Assembly (NCBI GenBank): GCA_965153355.1 | Contig: OZ231128.1 | Span: 31,310,001 to 31,374,000, forward strand | Length of the DNA: 64,000 bases | Source: Flaccisagitta enflata | Lineage: Eukaryota; Chaetognatha; Sagittoidea; Aphragmophora | Reading direction: 5' to 3' | Shown: piece by piece, positions 1 through 22,288 of the stretch | How the letters are laid out: each line of letters begins with the position of its first letter | Numbering within the stretch: the stretch's first letter is position 1 | Translations under genes and position numbers: made by a program | The notes under the pieces: generated by a model | Database searches by the model: none | What the model saw: only the letters and a program-made list of their open reading frames with translations | Told to the model about the DNA's origin: nothing

Positions 1-122
1 GCCTTTTCCACCGTCGTCCAGCGTATCAACCTGTTTCAATCTTAAACTCTCATCTGACCCCAATGTTGAAATACGACATGAAAATCATATTTTGCAGTTA
101 TCTCTCTTTTCTGAACCCTCAG

Positions 123-2505
123 AAGCTTTCCGTGAGCGAGACTTGTAAATTGTTGCTTGACGACGTTTCTCATGGCGCAACGACCGGGTCCCGTTTATCA
201 TCGAATGCTAGTCGGAATGTCGGAGCTTCTTCCATCGCCGATTCACGCGGTTTCTCGCTCGTTGGGGCGTCACGACCCACTTCTTCCTCGTTTCAAGGCA
301 ACGACTTTTGGGGAGTCGGTGAAGATTCCAACGGCGCGGCGTCAACCGTCGATGCGGTCAACGGTGTCGCCCACGAGGTATGAAATTGAGGCTGTATACA
401 CGACTACACATGTCGCGTGCGGGTGGGCAGGGGCAGTGATAAAAAATGCTAACCACGCATTTGGGCATCATCAGTAATGTGAAAAACCCATAAACGTTGA
501 ATAAGAAAAGCATTACTGACTGACTGACTGACCAACCAACGCGACGGACCATCCGACCGACATAACGACTAACAAGAATGACTGATGCATGTGTATTGTT
601 TAAGAGTGACGTGACTTGTAAATGAACAGCTCATGCCATTCTTCATTTCTATCTTTGTACTTCTCCACAATGTGGGGGGGGGGAGAGATTCCATTCACAA
701 TGGGTCCATGGAAAGTGACGCGATTTCAAGTTGCTGGGAGCTTTTGCATGTGCATTGAAAAATGGTCTCTTCAATCAACTGCTTTCATTTTGTCGTAGGT
801 ATCGACTTTGGATCGTCTCGACTTATCAACCAACCCTGCGCTGATTCGTCCATCTACGACGTTCTCTATTCACTCAGATTTGCCTTCGCACTTTCTCATC
901 GACGGATCTGCCTTGCAAATTGGCGCCATTTCTAACGGCGCCATCATTCCCGGCGTCGGTGGCGTGGAAACTTTGCATTTCGCATCTTCCGTCGGCGCGG
1001 CGGAAACGTTTCAATTGTGCCCTTCCTCCTCCTCCTCATCGACGACGACGACGATCCATGGTCGCGGCGGAGTGGTCGCGTCGCCTTCGTCAACATCTCC
1101 CACCACGTTGGTAGATGCCACACTTCCATCCACCGCCGCATTTCCCGCCTTTGCCAATGTCTGCATTAACCCCATCCAAGATGAAGCTGCCGAAAGGTCT
1201 CGATCATCGTCCAGAAGTGGTTTCACGTCCCCTTCGCGTGGTGAGCTTGACAGGAATAGCATTTTATTTCTCAAAGTGATCAACACCTCCTCCACGTAGA
1301 CCTGTCTTCCTCTCATTCTTTTTCTTTCTCCTTATCTCCTTAAGCCACGTAGGCCACTCTTTCTCATGATAAGTCCAAGATTCCTGCTTTCAGAATTCGG
1401 AGTGCGATGGATGACATTAAACAAAGAATTTGTGATGGAAATCACTTCTGTTCACTTTTCCTCCTCCCGCGTCTTCCTCCTCTGTCCTCTCCACTTCTTT
1501 CCTCCTCTGTCTTGTCTCTCCCTCCACTGCCTCTTCCGCTGTCTCCCCACTTCTTTCTTTCACCACCTCTCCACCTATTCTTCATCCTCTCCTCCGCTTG
1601 TTCTAAATCCTCCCCTCCCCTTTCTCCCCGTTCTCTCTTTTCTCTTATTCTTTTCCTTCACTTGTTCTTTCTCTTCCTCAACTTCTACTCTCCTTCTCCT
1701 GTCTTAATCTTTTGTTATTTTCCGCCTCACGTGCAGATTCTACGCACTCGCGGGACCTCGTCCTGACGATGGATCGCGATTCTCGCTCTCCTTTTTCGCT
1801 TTATACTGATACTAATCCCAACACCACCCCGTCGACCAAAACCACAACTTCGCAGACAATGGACTCAGCGGCCGCTAACATCCACGACGATGGCAAAACG
1901 TTCATGCTGACTTCTTCGGGACATCTCATTCCATACATTCCTTGCCCCGCGAACGATCTGGAACCTTTATTTAGTGACAACGCCGCCTCATCTCAGCCGC
2001 TGCAGCATCACCGGCGATCGACGAATGAAAAGCGACATCATATGCCTCAGCAACGGCTACAGCATCATTTAATCGGCGGTGAAGTTATCGTTGGCGGCGA
2101 TGCGTCAAACGACAACTTCCTAGACGATGCCTTCAGAGATAAAGCTTGTGGAACGCAAGAGGTAAACAGGGGCGCAGTGTCGTGATAAATACTGCTCAAG
2201 TGAATCACTCAGTTGTAAATCTCTGCAGAAAGGGATGGAAAGAAAACATGGACGGGATAGGGCATTTCCTTACCCCAGAGCCAAAGTGAAGAAGAAACAA
2301 TAATAAGCAAATGAAACTTGATTCATAACTGATTGAGGTTTTCTTTCTTTTCTCTAATATATTTAAGTATGAGGTGGAGTGCGTGGATAAAGACGTTCTT
2401 GTTCAAGTGGGTAACTCGACTTTCATCTCGGACTCTGGGGGTTATCTAGTCATCGACGCTGGAATTGCCGCATCGAACGACAACCACCTTGAAACGACAG
2501 AGTGA
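123..2505 (+). CDS. DMTF1: DMTF1-like Myb transcription factor, copy A, C-terminal exons only
   Basis: Four C-terminal exons are visible: 123-377, 799-1240, 1737-2161 and 2368-2505 (TGA). All junctions are GT-AG and in phase, giving 419 residues. This part has no folded domain. It is Ser/Thr-rich, with a stretch (GGVETLHF, AAETFQLCPSS) resembling the activation-region segment of vertebrate DMTF1. The identification rests on copy B, where the same exons follow three DMTF1-type Myb repeats. The Myb exons of this copy must lie left of the window. DMTF1 is a nuclear DNA-binding factor linked in vertebrates to cyclin D/ARF control. PRKCSH starts 281 bp downstream on the same strand, and an ATTAAA at about 2599 may be the poly(A) signal. 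The first intron boundary (acceptor at 122 rather than 97) was chosen by phase. Confidence 0.75.
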
Positions 2506-2786
2506 TCGACAAAAGCCTCCAGGGTAGCACTTAAAATGCCTTTTTGATCGCGACTTCAATTTCCAATCTTGATGCGGTTTTCATCGTTCCAAGCTTCAAT
2601 TAAATTCCAAAACTTTTATTACCTATATGCGTTATGAGTTCTTGCCAAATTTCATTTTAGTCAATTTTCCACTTCGTTTCTTACCGCGTTTCCTTTTAGT
2701 TTCGATTTAAAATCTCGTGTCAACTGGCGAAGGGCAACTCGTTGTTTCTAAAACTATAATCATAGCCCTGAAGAAAACGAAAGACA

Positions 2787-12502
<9,716 letters not shown>

Positions 12503-12989
12503 TCATGGCTTATATGGGTTTACTTACTTTTACCATTCTTAACAGTGGCCGAGTTTTTATTCCTCTGAAAAAAAAATATCTGGCGATTCTTAGAGTGAAT
12601 GATTTTATGGGGTCTCTCAAGTTGGGATCAAGTAATCATGACAGTGTTTATCCTGATTGGGGGTTAATTTTATGACTATGTTTACACCTTGTATTCACAA
12701 GCTCCCCAACTTATTTAAATTGATCTATTTTAGTCCCGATAACGAAGAGATCTATGGGAGTTGAGGCGATGAAAGTAATCAAAATGCTCTGATGCCCGAT
12801 TGTGATCATGAATAGGTTTTGTTCATTCTATGTGCCACTTGGTAGCTCAGCTGCGTTCTATCACTGTATTTCTTTGTAGGCTACTTTAGGTGGATTTATG
12901 GGATCTGTTACGTTAGTTAATCTGTTTCTCGGTCAAATTAGGGTCTCCGCTAATAGTTTTGTAGAATCGGTTACTTCTTTCACGAAGCC

Positions 12990-13069
<80 letters not shown>

Positions 13070-13504
13070 TCCTTCTTTCTCCGCCATTTTTCCTTCCCTC
13101 CTCGTTCTCCACCTTTGTCTCTTTCCTCATCTCCTTAATCTATTACTTCCATTTGATGGAAAATCTGCCGCCTTGTTGGCCACTCACCATTTCCATTGTC
13201 ATTATCCCCCAAACGCACATAGTTCAAGATGTGCGATGTTGCGCGATTTCTTCTCGTCAATTTGTGATCATTCCACATTCTTCATCAACATTTACTAATT
13301 GGACGATACTTCACTCTTTTGAACCAACCTGTCCCTCATTCTGCTCTTGAAATCTTGAAATAGGTTAGGCACTTTTGTTCGTGAACATGAAGAGCAGCCG
13401 GTTAGATAGAAAAACGTAGAATTACAACAATATTTGGATTTGTGCCAAAGTCTGTGGCTGACTGTAAAAACGAAAAAGATTCGGCTACTATCGAAAGTCC
13501 AATC
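12503..13504. other. PRKCSH-CD2BP2 spacer, copy A
   Basis: About 1 kb holding the PRKCSH 3' untranslated region, a (TTTC)n tract at 12,991-13,078 and the CD2BP2 5' flank. No other gene is visible. Copy B has the same spacer with an expanded CT tract and an extra 230-bp insertion. Confidence 0.7.
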
Positions 13505-16500
13505 ATGTCGAAGCGTAAGGCCGGCGAGGGACTTCCGTTCGGGACAAAGGCTGGAAAAGCCGTCCGGTTCGACGATAACGTGCAAGAGTCCGAAGATGGG
13601 TTTATTGGACCGGGACCTCTTCCAGCGGAGAGAGGAGCCGAAGGGGAGAAGCAAGAGGACAAACCAGAGAAGCAAGTAAGCGAGAAAGATGCGTCATTTG
13701 TAAAAATCAGCCCCTCTAGTCTCAGGATCAGATTTGTTCAACCGAAGGAGAAGTAAAGCATCAGCAACAACAGTTAAATTTGTGTACAGCGAAATTTGAT
13801 GTTTTTCTTTGGAAGGAGATAGTCTTTTACACGAGTAGGACTTAAATTTTTGCCTAAATTGTAAATTAACATATGGACCTGTCGGGTCATATAAGGAATA
13901 CAGATGTAGTTGCTATTTATCGAGTTCTATTTGCTCTGACGCTAAAAAAGCAAATGTACATTCATAGTGTATAATCAGGTGATCAGGCCTGTTTATAGCA
14001 GCATATTCAAAATCAAAGGATTTGGAAATGGAGAAGGAATTCGAAGGGTAGAAAAAACAATAGTCGCAAAAGCGTTACATGGTCAGCGGTACCCGATGCC
14101 CCTAAGTTAGTGTGTGTGGGAATGAGATTATGAGAGGGGCAGCGGCCCCGGAGGGGCTGATGACCTATGATTCCACATAGGGCAATTTTCTCCGGTTTGA
14201 GAATCTGGTTTAGAGGGCTGAGAGGCCTGATTTTGGCTCTGAAAGGTCTGATTTAGGGTGTGAGAGGCGTGGTTTGGGGTTTGAGAGGCTTGATTTGGGG
14301 TCTGAAAGGCCTTATTTGGGTCTGAGGGGTCTAATTTGGGGTCTGAAAAGCCTGATCTGGGGTCTGGGAGGCCTGATTTGGGGTCTGAGAGGCCTGATTT
14401 GGGGTCTGGGAAGCCTGATTTGAGGTCTGAGAAGCCTGATTTGGGGTCAGAAAGGTCTGATTTGGAGTCGAACAGGTCGCCCAAGGGCAATATGTGGTCA
14501 GCGATACCCGTTGCCCTGCTTTGAGTGATTGTGAATTAGAGTGAGGGGAAGCAGGGCAGCGGCCCCAAAGGGGACGAAGTCCTGTAGAACACAGGGGGAC
14601 TTTCGTTCGTCCTACCTGAAGAAGTGGATGAGATGCTATAGAGGGCTGACTGAAGGCATTCAAGAGCCTAAACTTAGGTCTAAGAAGGCTGAGATAAGGC
14701 CTCAGAATGCCAATTGGAAGCTTGGGAGGGCTAACTTGAGGCTTGAGAGAGCTGGATTAAGGCTTGAGAGGCCAGAGGACTGATTTGAAGCCTTGGAGCA
14801 ATGAATAGAGGTTTAGATGGCTGATTTGAGGCCTGAGAGGCCTAATTTGAGGCATGAGAGGCCAGGTTTGAGGCCTGAGAATTTGGATTTGAGTCCTGAG
14901 AAGCCAGATTTGAGGCCTGAGAGGCCAGATTTGTGGCCTGAGAGGCCAGATTTGTGGCATGAGAGGCCAGATCTGAGGCCTGAGAGGCTAGATTTGATGC
15001 CTGGGAGGCTGGATTTGAGACCAGAGAGGCTGGATTTTCGGCCTGAGAGGCCAGATTTGAGGCCAGATTTGAGGCCAGATTTGAGGCCAGATTTGAGGCC
15101 GGATTTGAGGCCTGAGGGGTCTGATGAAGGGGGGGGACTAACGAACGGACAAACGGACGGACGGACGAACGAAAGTCCCCCTGTGTTCTACAGGACTTCG
15201 TCTCCTTCGGGGCCGCTGCCCAAAAGGCCTGATTTGGGGTCTGAAGGGCTTTGAGGCTGGGGGGGGACGGACGGACGGACGGACGGACGGAAACCGGAGA
15301 AAATTGCCCTATGTGGAATCATAGGTCATCGACCCCTCCGGGGCCGCTGCCCAAAAAAGGAAATAAATATAGATTTTACACTTATGGCAGTACTAATAAG
15401 TAATATTCAGTTACTACAACACTATTTTATACTATTTAGACTACAGACAGGATCCTAATAAGAGGTGAGGAGGGACCCAAATGTTTAGCAGCCCCCCCTA
15501 CAGCTTACATGGCTCAAGCAATTTTCTCACTTCCAATGGCGTATGACACCTTAGGTGGATAAATTGGCGCCACCGTGGCGTTTTTTGAATTTCCACCTAG
15601 AACACCCCTAAATTTTCAAAATTAGTGGAAAAAAATGTTCATTTTTTGGGGGGCAAATTTGGGCAATTTATCTAAATCTAGGGGTGTTCTAAATGGAAAT
15701 TCAAAAATCGCCATGGAAGTGAGAAAATTATTTGAGCCATGTGAGCTGTAGGGGGGCTGCTAAACCTTTGGGTCCCTCCTCACTTCTTATTAGGGTCCTG
15801 TCTGTAAGTATGTGGGGAAGAAAATCAAATATAGTTTGACCCTGCGGGGAAAGAAATAAGCGGACCGGGGTGGGGGAGAAGGAGGAGTTATAATAAGTCC
15901 TGCAGGCGATCCCAACTTACAGGCGCGAAGCTGTAACAACAGAATTCCTAGTTGATTCACAATCTCTCTTCCTCTCGGCAGCATACTTTGGACAGCGACG
16001 AAGAAGACAATGAAGAGTCGTCAACGAAGTACGACGTGATGACGGAGGACGACGTCGAGGGTCAAGAAGAGGAGACGGTGGATTACGACGACGGCGAGAA
16101 GATCACTCCTTTCAACATGAAAGAGGAGATGGAAGAAGGCCACTTTGACAAACAGGGCAACTACTTCTTCAAAAAGGACGCGGAAATCAAGGTTGGTTCA
16201 TTAAGGCGCCTAGCCCACTTGTAACTTGTTAACTAAGGCGCCAAACCTACAGGTTGATCTGTGTGTTAGATTTTACACCGTTTCATTTTCAAAGCGCTTG
16301 CTAGAGATTTATGTTGTATCTCTGCATCGTGACCATCGTGACCATCTGCATCAATTCCCAATTGTCGGTGCATTTATTTATGAAATTGTTATCGGATTTT
16401 CGGCATGAGTGATCGAATTGGTTGACAAGCATTTCCTCGTTCCTCAATTTGATTAGGACGCTTGGTTGGACAACGTAGATTGGAAGAAGATTAAACAGAA

Positions 16501-17714
16501 AGAAAATGCTGCTAAAGATAAGGCGAACACCGAGGATGGCGGCGAAGATGATAACGATGGTGACGATGAAGATGACGACGAGAACGATAATTTCGAGGAT
16601 TACTCGCCGTCAGTTATCGGCTGGAAAGAAAAAGCTCCTCTCTACGAGGAAATAATCTCTCTTATGCTACCAGGTTACACAGACAGATGTTACATACAGG
16701 CCGTTAATAACGGATGTCAAGCTCAAGGGACTAGTAAATTTCATTCATTAAGGACATGTTTTAGTTGGATTTCTGTTAATCTTGGATCCGTTAAAGAGGG
16801 CTTTAACTGCACATGCACGTATATGTACAGACATTCTGCATTGTAACGTCATCGGATGAAAACATTTCATCACCAATATAACAAGCTCCAGATACAACTT
16901 TATTAGTTGTAATTGACCTAAGAACGATCCTCTCATCCATACGCCATCGCCTTGAAAAAAAGCAATCTTGAAATGATCCTCGATCCGATTTCTCTCTCAC
17001 CGTAATCCAGGCGAGAACGTTTTCAAAGCGATCAAACGGTTGGGCGGCGACCGCAAAGGAAAAACCTCGGCTTCGAATCGATGGAAAAAGAAAAAAACCT
17101 CATCGATCTCCGAGCCGACAGACGATGATAAAACCGATGATGCCAACCTAGGAATTAAGGATGCCGAGTCGGAATCGGGCAAATCGAAAGAGGCGATGCT
17201 GCGATTGACGGCGCTCGCTGATCAATTGCTTCAATCCGGCGATTTGGGTGTTTACGAGTCGACCGTCGAGAAAATGAGGCACGAGTTGGAACGCAATCGA
17301 CCTGGAGCGGCTGCGGTGACGACGGCGGCTAAAGCTGCAGACGCCGACGATGACGATGACGCGTTGGACATGTTCGCCGACGAAATCGACGCCGCAAAAC
17401 TCAACAAAACCATCGGCGCGTCGACGGAGAACGGGGCTTCCGGCGTGACGTCAACGACAGAGACTTCCGAAGCGGCATCCTCAGAGGGCGGCGTGGCTCA
17501 GGACTTTTCGCACGAAGTTCATTGGTGGTATCGATGGGAGAAATCCCATTCGGCCGAGGAGCACGGCCCGTTTCCCTCCACGCAAATGAAAACTTGGACT
17601 GATTTGGGGTATTTCCCCAACGGTGTGTGGCTAAGAAAAGACGAGCAACAAGTTAGAGACGATCTCGGCAATCTTTACAACTCGGAGCGCATTGATTTCG
17701 AGCTTTACACTTGA
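13505..17714 (+). CDS. CD2BP2: CD2BP2, GYF-domain U5 snRNP protein, copy A
   Basis: Orthologue of CD2 antigen cytoplasmic tail-binding protein 2 (U5-52K), a U5 snRNP assembly factor whose GYF domain binds proline-rich ligands. Exons are 13505-13675, 15982-16191, 16457-16673 and 17011-17714, phases 0, 0 and 1, giving 433 residues (human 341). The core [30 protein letters not shown] and [12 protein letters not shown] follows the human order and sequence closely. The GYF domain occupies about 367-428 ([30 protein letters not shown]) and the protein ends in RIDFELYT as in the family. ATG 13505 (MSKRKAGEG) matches the usual basic N-terminus. Intron 1 contains two insertions absent from copy B. Confidence 0.95.
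14061..15357. mobile_element. Two nested inverted-repeat elements with a 21-bp-unit core
   Basis: Extra DNA relative to copy B. The outer element is bounded by GGGCAGCGGCCCC (14,137) and GGGGCCGCTGCCC (ending 15,352), with about 65-bp arms. The inner element uses the same terminal motif (14,554 and 15,221) but a different subterminal arm containing GACGAAGTCCTGTAGAACAC. The core is a degenerate array (AGGCCTGAGAGGCCAGATTTG) with GGAC runs. Both have a GGTCAGCG-type motif upstream (14,079 and 14,497). Confidence 0.75.
15444..15804. mobile_element. Tc1/mariner-like foldback MITE with TA target duplication
   Basis: A 361-bp palindromic element. The left end CAGACAGGATCCTAATAAG and the right end are inverted copies over more than 100 bp, flanked by TA on each side (15,442-43 and 15,805-06). 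Copy B has the empty site with one TA at 60,426-60,427. TA duplication is typical of Tc1/mariner (IS630) transposition. No coding sequence. Confidence 0.88.
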
Positions 17715-18204
17715 AAAAGATCCCACGATGTATCGAGATTGCGTCCATGCGATCAGATTTCTTTAGTATTCGATGTTCAAAGTTTTGGTCGTTTTATTGG
17801 ACCAGCCCATCCTGTATCATCCGATGGTCCGTATGTCCTTACCAGTTGTTTCCAAGAACCATTATTTACACATTTTTTGTGACAATTTTTAATACCCATT
17901 GATCCCGTTTGCGAATCATCCCCACTCTTCAAGATATGTATTTTGTTTTGCTGTTATGAATTCGCGTTGCAGTTCTTTCTTTTTCAATATTGGCGGTCAC
18001 TTTATTTCTCCGCAGGTGATAAAAAGTGAAGTAAAATCGCTCAATATGTCCTGGTTGATGTGTTTAACGTGGAGAGACAATTGGCAGATATGACAATGAG
18101 TCAAGAAAAGCAAAATACGTGCCAAGGGAAACTTGTAAGAGGTGGTTTATTCACAATATCATCATACTAAAAATGACATAACAATTTGAAGGATCGCGGA
18201 AAAA

Positions 18205-21200
18205 ATGTCATTTCTGACGGGTCTTCAGCGCACGTGGCGGAGATGGCCTCGTCGTGGCAAGTGGACGACGACGTTGATCGTCTTCGGCTTTCTCTCCCTT
18301 TCATTTGTTCTCGTTTGCATCGTCCTCCGTTCACCTTTACATGCAAATGGCCAACTGATGGCGGTGGTTCACGGAAATGGATTTCTCGACGATTACTTGA
18401 ATCATGTGATTCGAGTTCTATCCCGAGTGGGCTTCTATGTCCGTCGTGGATACGTCTCACCTGGCGTCACTTCGTCGCTCGGAACGGACGAAGACTGGCA
18501 CGTTCTCTGGAGTCACGTGTATCCATTCGGCGATATGCCAGAGTTGAAAAGGATTCATCGACATCAACGAGTGAACAAAATTCCCGGAATGGGTTACATT
18601 ACTAATAAGGCAAGTGTATATGCGGGCCTGTTTGTTTGAGCGTTTGTGTGAGTGTTTGTTTGTGTGAGTGTTTGTTTGTGTGAGTGTTTGTTTGTGTGAG
18701 TGTTTGTTTGTGTGAGTGTTTGTTTGTGTGAGTGTTTGTTTGTTTGTGTGAGTGTTTGTTTGTGTGAGTGTTTGTTTGTGTGAGTGTTTGTTTGTGTGAG
18801 TGTTTGTTTGTGTGAGTGTTTGTTTGTGTGAGTGTTTGTTTGTGTGAGTGTTTGTTTGTGTGAGTGTTTGTTTGTGTGAGTGTTTGTTTGTGTGAGTGTT
18901 TGTTTGTGTGAGTGTTTGTTTGTGTGAGTGTTTGTTTGTGTGAGTGTTTGTTTGTGTGAGTGTTTGTTTGTGTGAGTGTTTGTTTGTGTGAGTGTTTGTT
19001 TGTGTGAGTGTTTGTTTGTGTGAGTGTTTGTTTGTGTGAGTGTTTGTTTGTTTGCGTGGTTGAGTGTTTGTTTGCGTGGTTGAGTGTTTGTTTGCGTGGT
19101 TGAGTGTTTGTTTGCGTGGTTGAGTGTTTGTTTGAGTGGTTGAGTGTTTGTTTGTTTGTTTGTTTGCGTGGTTGAGTGTTTGTTTGTTTGTTTGCGTGGT
19201 TGAGTGTTTGTTTGTTTGCGTGGTTGAGTGTTTGTTTGTTTGTTTGCGTGGTTGAGTGTTTGTTTGTTTGTTTGCGTGGTTGAGTGTTTGTTTGTTGGCT
19301 TGTGTGGTTGAGTGTTTGTTTGTTTGCTTGCGTGGTTGAGTGTTTGTTTATTTGCGTGGTTGAGTGTTTGTTTGTTTGCGTGGTTGAGTGTTTGTTTGTT
19401 TGCGTGGTTGAGTGTTTGTTTGTTTGCGTGGTTGAGTGTTTGTTTGTTTGCGTGGTTGAGTGTTTGTTTGTTTGCGTGGTTGAGTGTTTGTTTGTTTGCG
19501 TGGTTGAGTGTTTGTTTGTTTGCGCGGTTGAGTGTTTGTTTGTTTGCGCGGTTGAGTGTTTGTTTGTTTGCGTGGTTGAGTGTTTGTTTGTTTGTTTGTG
19601 TGGTTGAGTGTTTGTTTGGATGTGTGTGTGTATTTGTTTGGATGTGTTTGTGTGTGTATTACTGTGTTTCAAGCAAAATGAGCTCTTGTTGATTGCGAAT
19701 TCGATAAGTTAAAGGATCGGGTCATGTCGTTCTCTCCCACTTTCAAGCTGGTTTAAAGTGCCCTTTTTTGATGCTTGGCCGCTGTTAAAAAAAAGCCTGA
19801 TATCATTCGACAGGAACTTGTAAGCAAATTCGAACTTGTTGTCAAGATGTTCTTTGTTGACTTGCTGCCTGAATAGCAGATCCCCGATTGAGCCAACTGA
19901 AAAATATCTATTTCTCTAACCAGCCTGTCTCGTCATACCTACATTTCCCATTTTGGCAAATGTTCTGTTTGAACAACCCTGTCATGGTGCAACCAGTTTT
20001 AAACGAATCAAAATGTCGTTCTGCTCACCTGCAACCCCTCTATGCAAAGATTGCCCAGGTCCATTCTCATTGACACAATATTTGACACGCGTTGTATCAC
20101 ATTTAGGTTGACTTGGCGACCCTAACTTCCCCTCATATTCCAGTTGCGTTTCGACTGCCGAGAGACGCCGATGCTTTTCGTGGCTTCGCCGCGTCCCATC
20201 CAGAAGTCAATTGGGTGACGAAAAGCAATCATCATCGCGGAATACGCCTTCAACGTGATCCCGAAGAGATCATTAAGAACGTTTCCTCCTCCTCCGCCTC
20301 CTCCGGATCGGACGTTCTCTCCACGCCTATTGAGTCGTTCGTGCAAGAATTTGTTGACAAACCGCTTCTCATCGACAATCGAAAATTTGACATTGGCGTC
20401 TACGTTGTCATTACCTCGGTGAGGCAAAGTGGTCAATATATCCTTTCTATTATCTACGACCATTGACCAGGCGTGTACGCGTGTGAATGGTTGAGTTGGG
20501 GGCAGTAAAAGGGTTTTAAAATGTGGAAGAGAATTTCAAGACGGTTTTATACTTTAAATATGACTCAATTAAAACGCAGAAGAAACAGGGGTCGCTTAAC
20601 AAAATGCACCGCTGCCATTGGCCAACTATCGTTAATGAACCTGTAAAATGATGCACGCTGGGTACTATTATGTTTTTAATGTTTGACAAACAGTGTTTGT
20701 GGCATCGACATGTTATATTTATTGTTATCGTCCTGACTTCAGGTTAATCCACTTCGTGTCTACAGTTTTGACAAGGACGCCCTCTTTCGATTTTGCTCAC
20801 ATGACTACGAACCTTTTGAAGAACATGACCTGGGTATGTACGTGTTTTTGAAAAATCGACATTGGTAAACAACCCACTTAACGACATCAACGAGCTTAAC
20901 TAAAATGAAAAGAAACAAGGCCAACACCTATAAGTCGCGTGCGAGACTTACAGATTGACTGATTTAGAAATTTAGAATGACTCAGTATACTTTTAAATAA
21001 CATTAAATGACTTAAAGAAATAAAGTTAATTAAAAAAAATAAAGTGTGGCGGATCAACGGACAGACAGACGGACGGACGGACGGACGGACAAAGCGGGGT
21101 GTAGAGTCGTGTGCACGCGACTAAAAAAGGATATCTTTTCTGTATTCCATGTCAATATCGTGATATTAAGTAAATATTTTCTTCCTGACTGCCCTTCATA

Positions 21201-22288
21201 TCTGATCACTGGTCGAACAAAAAAGTCGGCGAACCCGATAGCATAGAAGATAAATCGAATATCATGCTGGGTTATTGGATGATCCCCTATGTCTCTTTCC
21301 GATTAGGTATTACTTTTGCAAAAGAAAAAAAAACATGGTTGCGCCAAAATATCCCCAAATATATCTTTTCTCAGAAAAGTACGTCGTAGGCGATAATTAC
21401 ACTCCGATGTGGGAAATGCCGAGTTTCAAGCGGTACACGACGGCTGAGTTGAACTTCAAAGCCAGCTTCAACGCCTACATGCGGCAACGATTCGGCGCCG
21501 ACGCTCCTGGCGTCATCTGGCGCCAGATCGACGACGTCATCGCCGACGTCTTCCTCAAAAACCGTCAAAATCTCATCCAAGCGCTGAATGACTTCCGATA
21601 TCCGGAAAACTTCTTCGAGATGGTGAGGTTCGATTTCATAATCGCCGAATCTCGAGGTCACCGACAGTCACGTCAACAATTACAACCTCACTCTCCACTT
21701 CGACAACGACAACTGACGGTTTATCTCATGGAAGTCAACATGAGCCCTAATTTAAGCAGCCATCATTTCCCGCCGAATCGTCGACTGTACGAACAAGTGC
21801 TCTTCAACCTGTTTGCCTTAATCGGCGTCAATTTCGGGGAATATTTGTTGTGGGATTCTGACGATGTTTCTGACCGCGAGATGATCGCGAGACGAGGCGA
21901 CGTCGCTATTGATGACGGAATATGCGCCGAATGCGTAAATACGACGGTGACGAGCGACGATCACCGGAGATTTTCATTATCATCTCCTTCATCCTCATCC
22001 TCATGCGTGTGCAAACGAGATCGTGATATTCAAGCCAATGATCGAACCAACTTAAACATGAACAACCGCGAAGACGACATGTTTGCTACTCGACTTTGCG
22101 CCGCCTGTTTGACTGATGATCTGGAATCTGTGCTTCGCGCCACTTTGCGCGAAAGACGCCAAATCGGAGATATGAAAATGCTGCTTCCTTCCTCTCGAAT
22201 ATCCGAGGATGATTCGAACGAAGATAAATCGTTGAAAATGTGGTTAAAGAAAAAAAAACTGGCACTGAGGACGAACCTGGAAGGTTGA
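18205..22288 (+). CDS. TTLL15-like tubulin-tyrosine-ligase-family protein, copy A
   Basis: ATP-grasp TTL-family enzyme, probably a tubulin glycylase/glutamylase relative closest in layout to membrane-anchored TTLL15 of ecdysozoans. Exons are 18205-18609, 20107-20418, 20743-20833 and 21375-22288, giving 573 residues. Residues about 20-42 form one hydrophobic segment after a basic N-terminus (signal anchor). TTL motifs visible are KIPGMGYITNK, HIPVAFRLPRD, KPLLIDNRKFDIGVYV, and YLMEVNMSPNLSSHH (ATP/Mg-binding Glu and Asn, about residue 388-396). The C-terminal tail has a Ser run and several Cys pairs. Intron 1 has a GC-AG donor (AAG|GCAAGT). A 33-bp tandem duplication spans the stop region (22,258-22,326). 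Substrate and activity are inferred from the family only. Confidence 0.85.
18612..19660. repeat. TGTTTG-type minisatellite in TTLL15 intron 1, copy A
   Basis: Units of 16 bp (AGTGTTTGTTTGTGTG) give way near 19,050 to 20-24-bp units containing GCGTGGTTG. The homologous array in copy B starts at 63,245. The open frames here are artefacts. Confidence 0.96.
20933..21122. mobile_element. Short hairpin-ended repeat in TTLL15 intron 3
   Basis: 5' motif AGTCGCGTGC (20,933-20,942), a GGAC microsatellite (21,070-21,090), and 3' GTGTAGAGTCGTGTGCACG continuing to CGACT with A run. The 3' motif GCACGCGACT (21,113-21,122) is the exact complement of the 5' motif and lies in a hairpin. Same plan as the elements at 34,078, 55,209 and 59,236. 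Confidence 0.65.

Noticed and set aside
14200-15254. Proline/Arg-repeat frames (RPERPDL units) and a CRISPR-like regular array
   Set aside because: Degenerate 21-bp tandem repeat inside an inverted-repeat element; no spacers of unique sequence, and the context is eukaryotic.
18602-19672. 356-codon minus-strand frame (HKQTLTQTNTHTN repeats)
   Set aside because: Intron minisatellite of TTLL15; the unit varies between copies.
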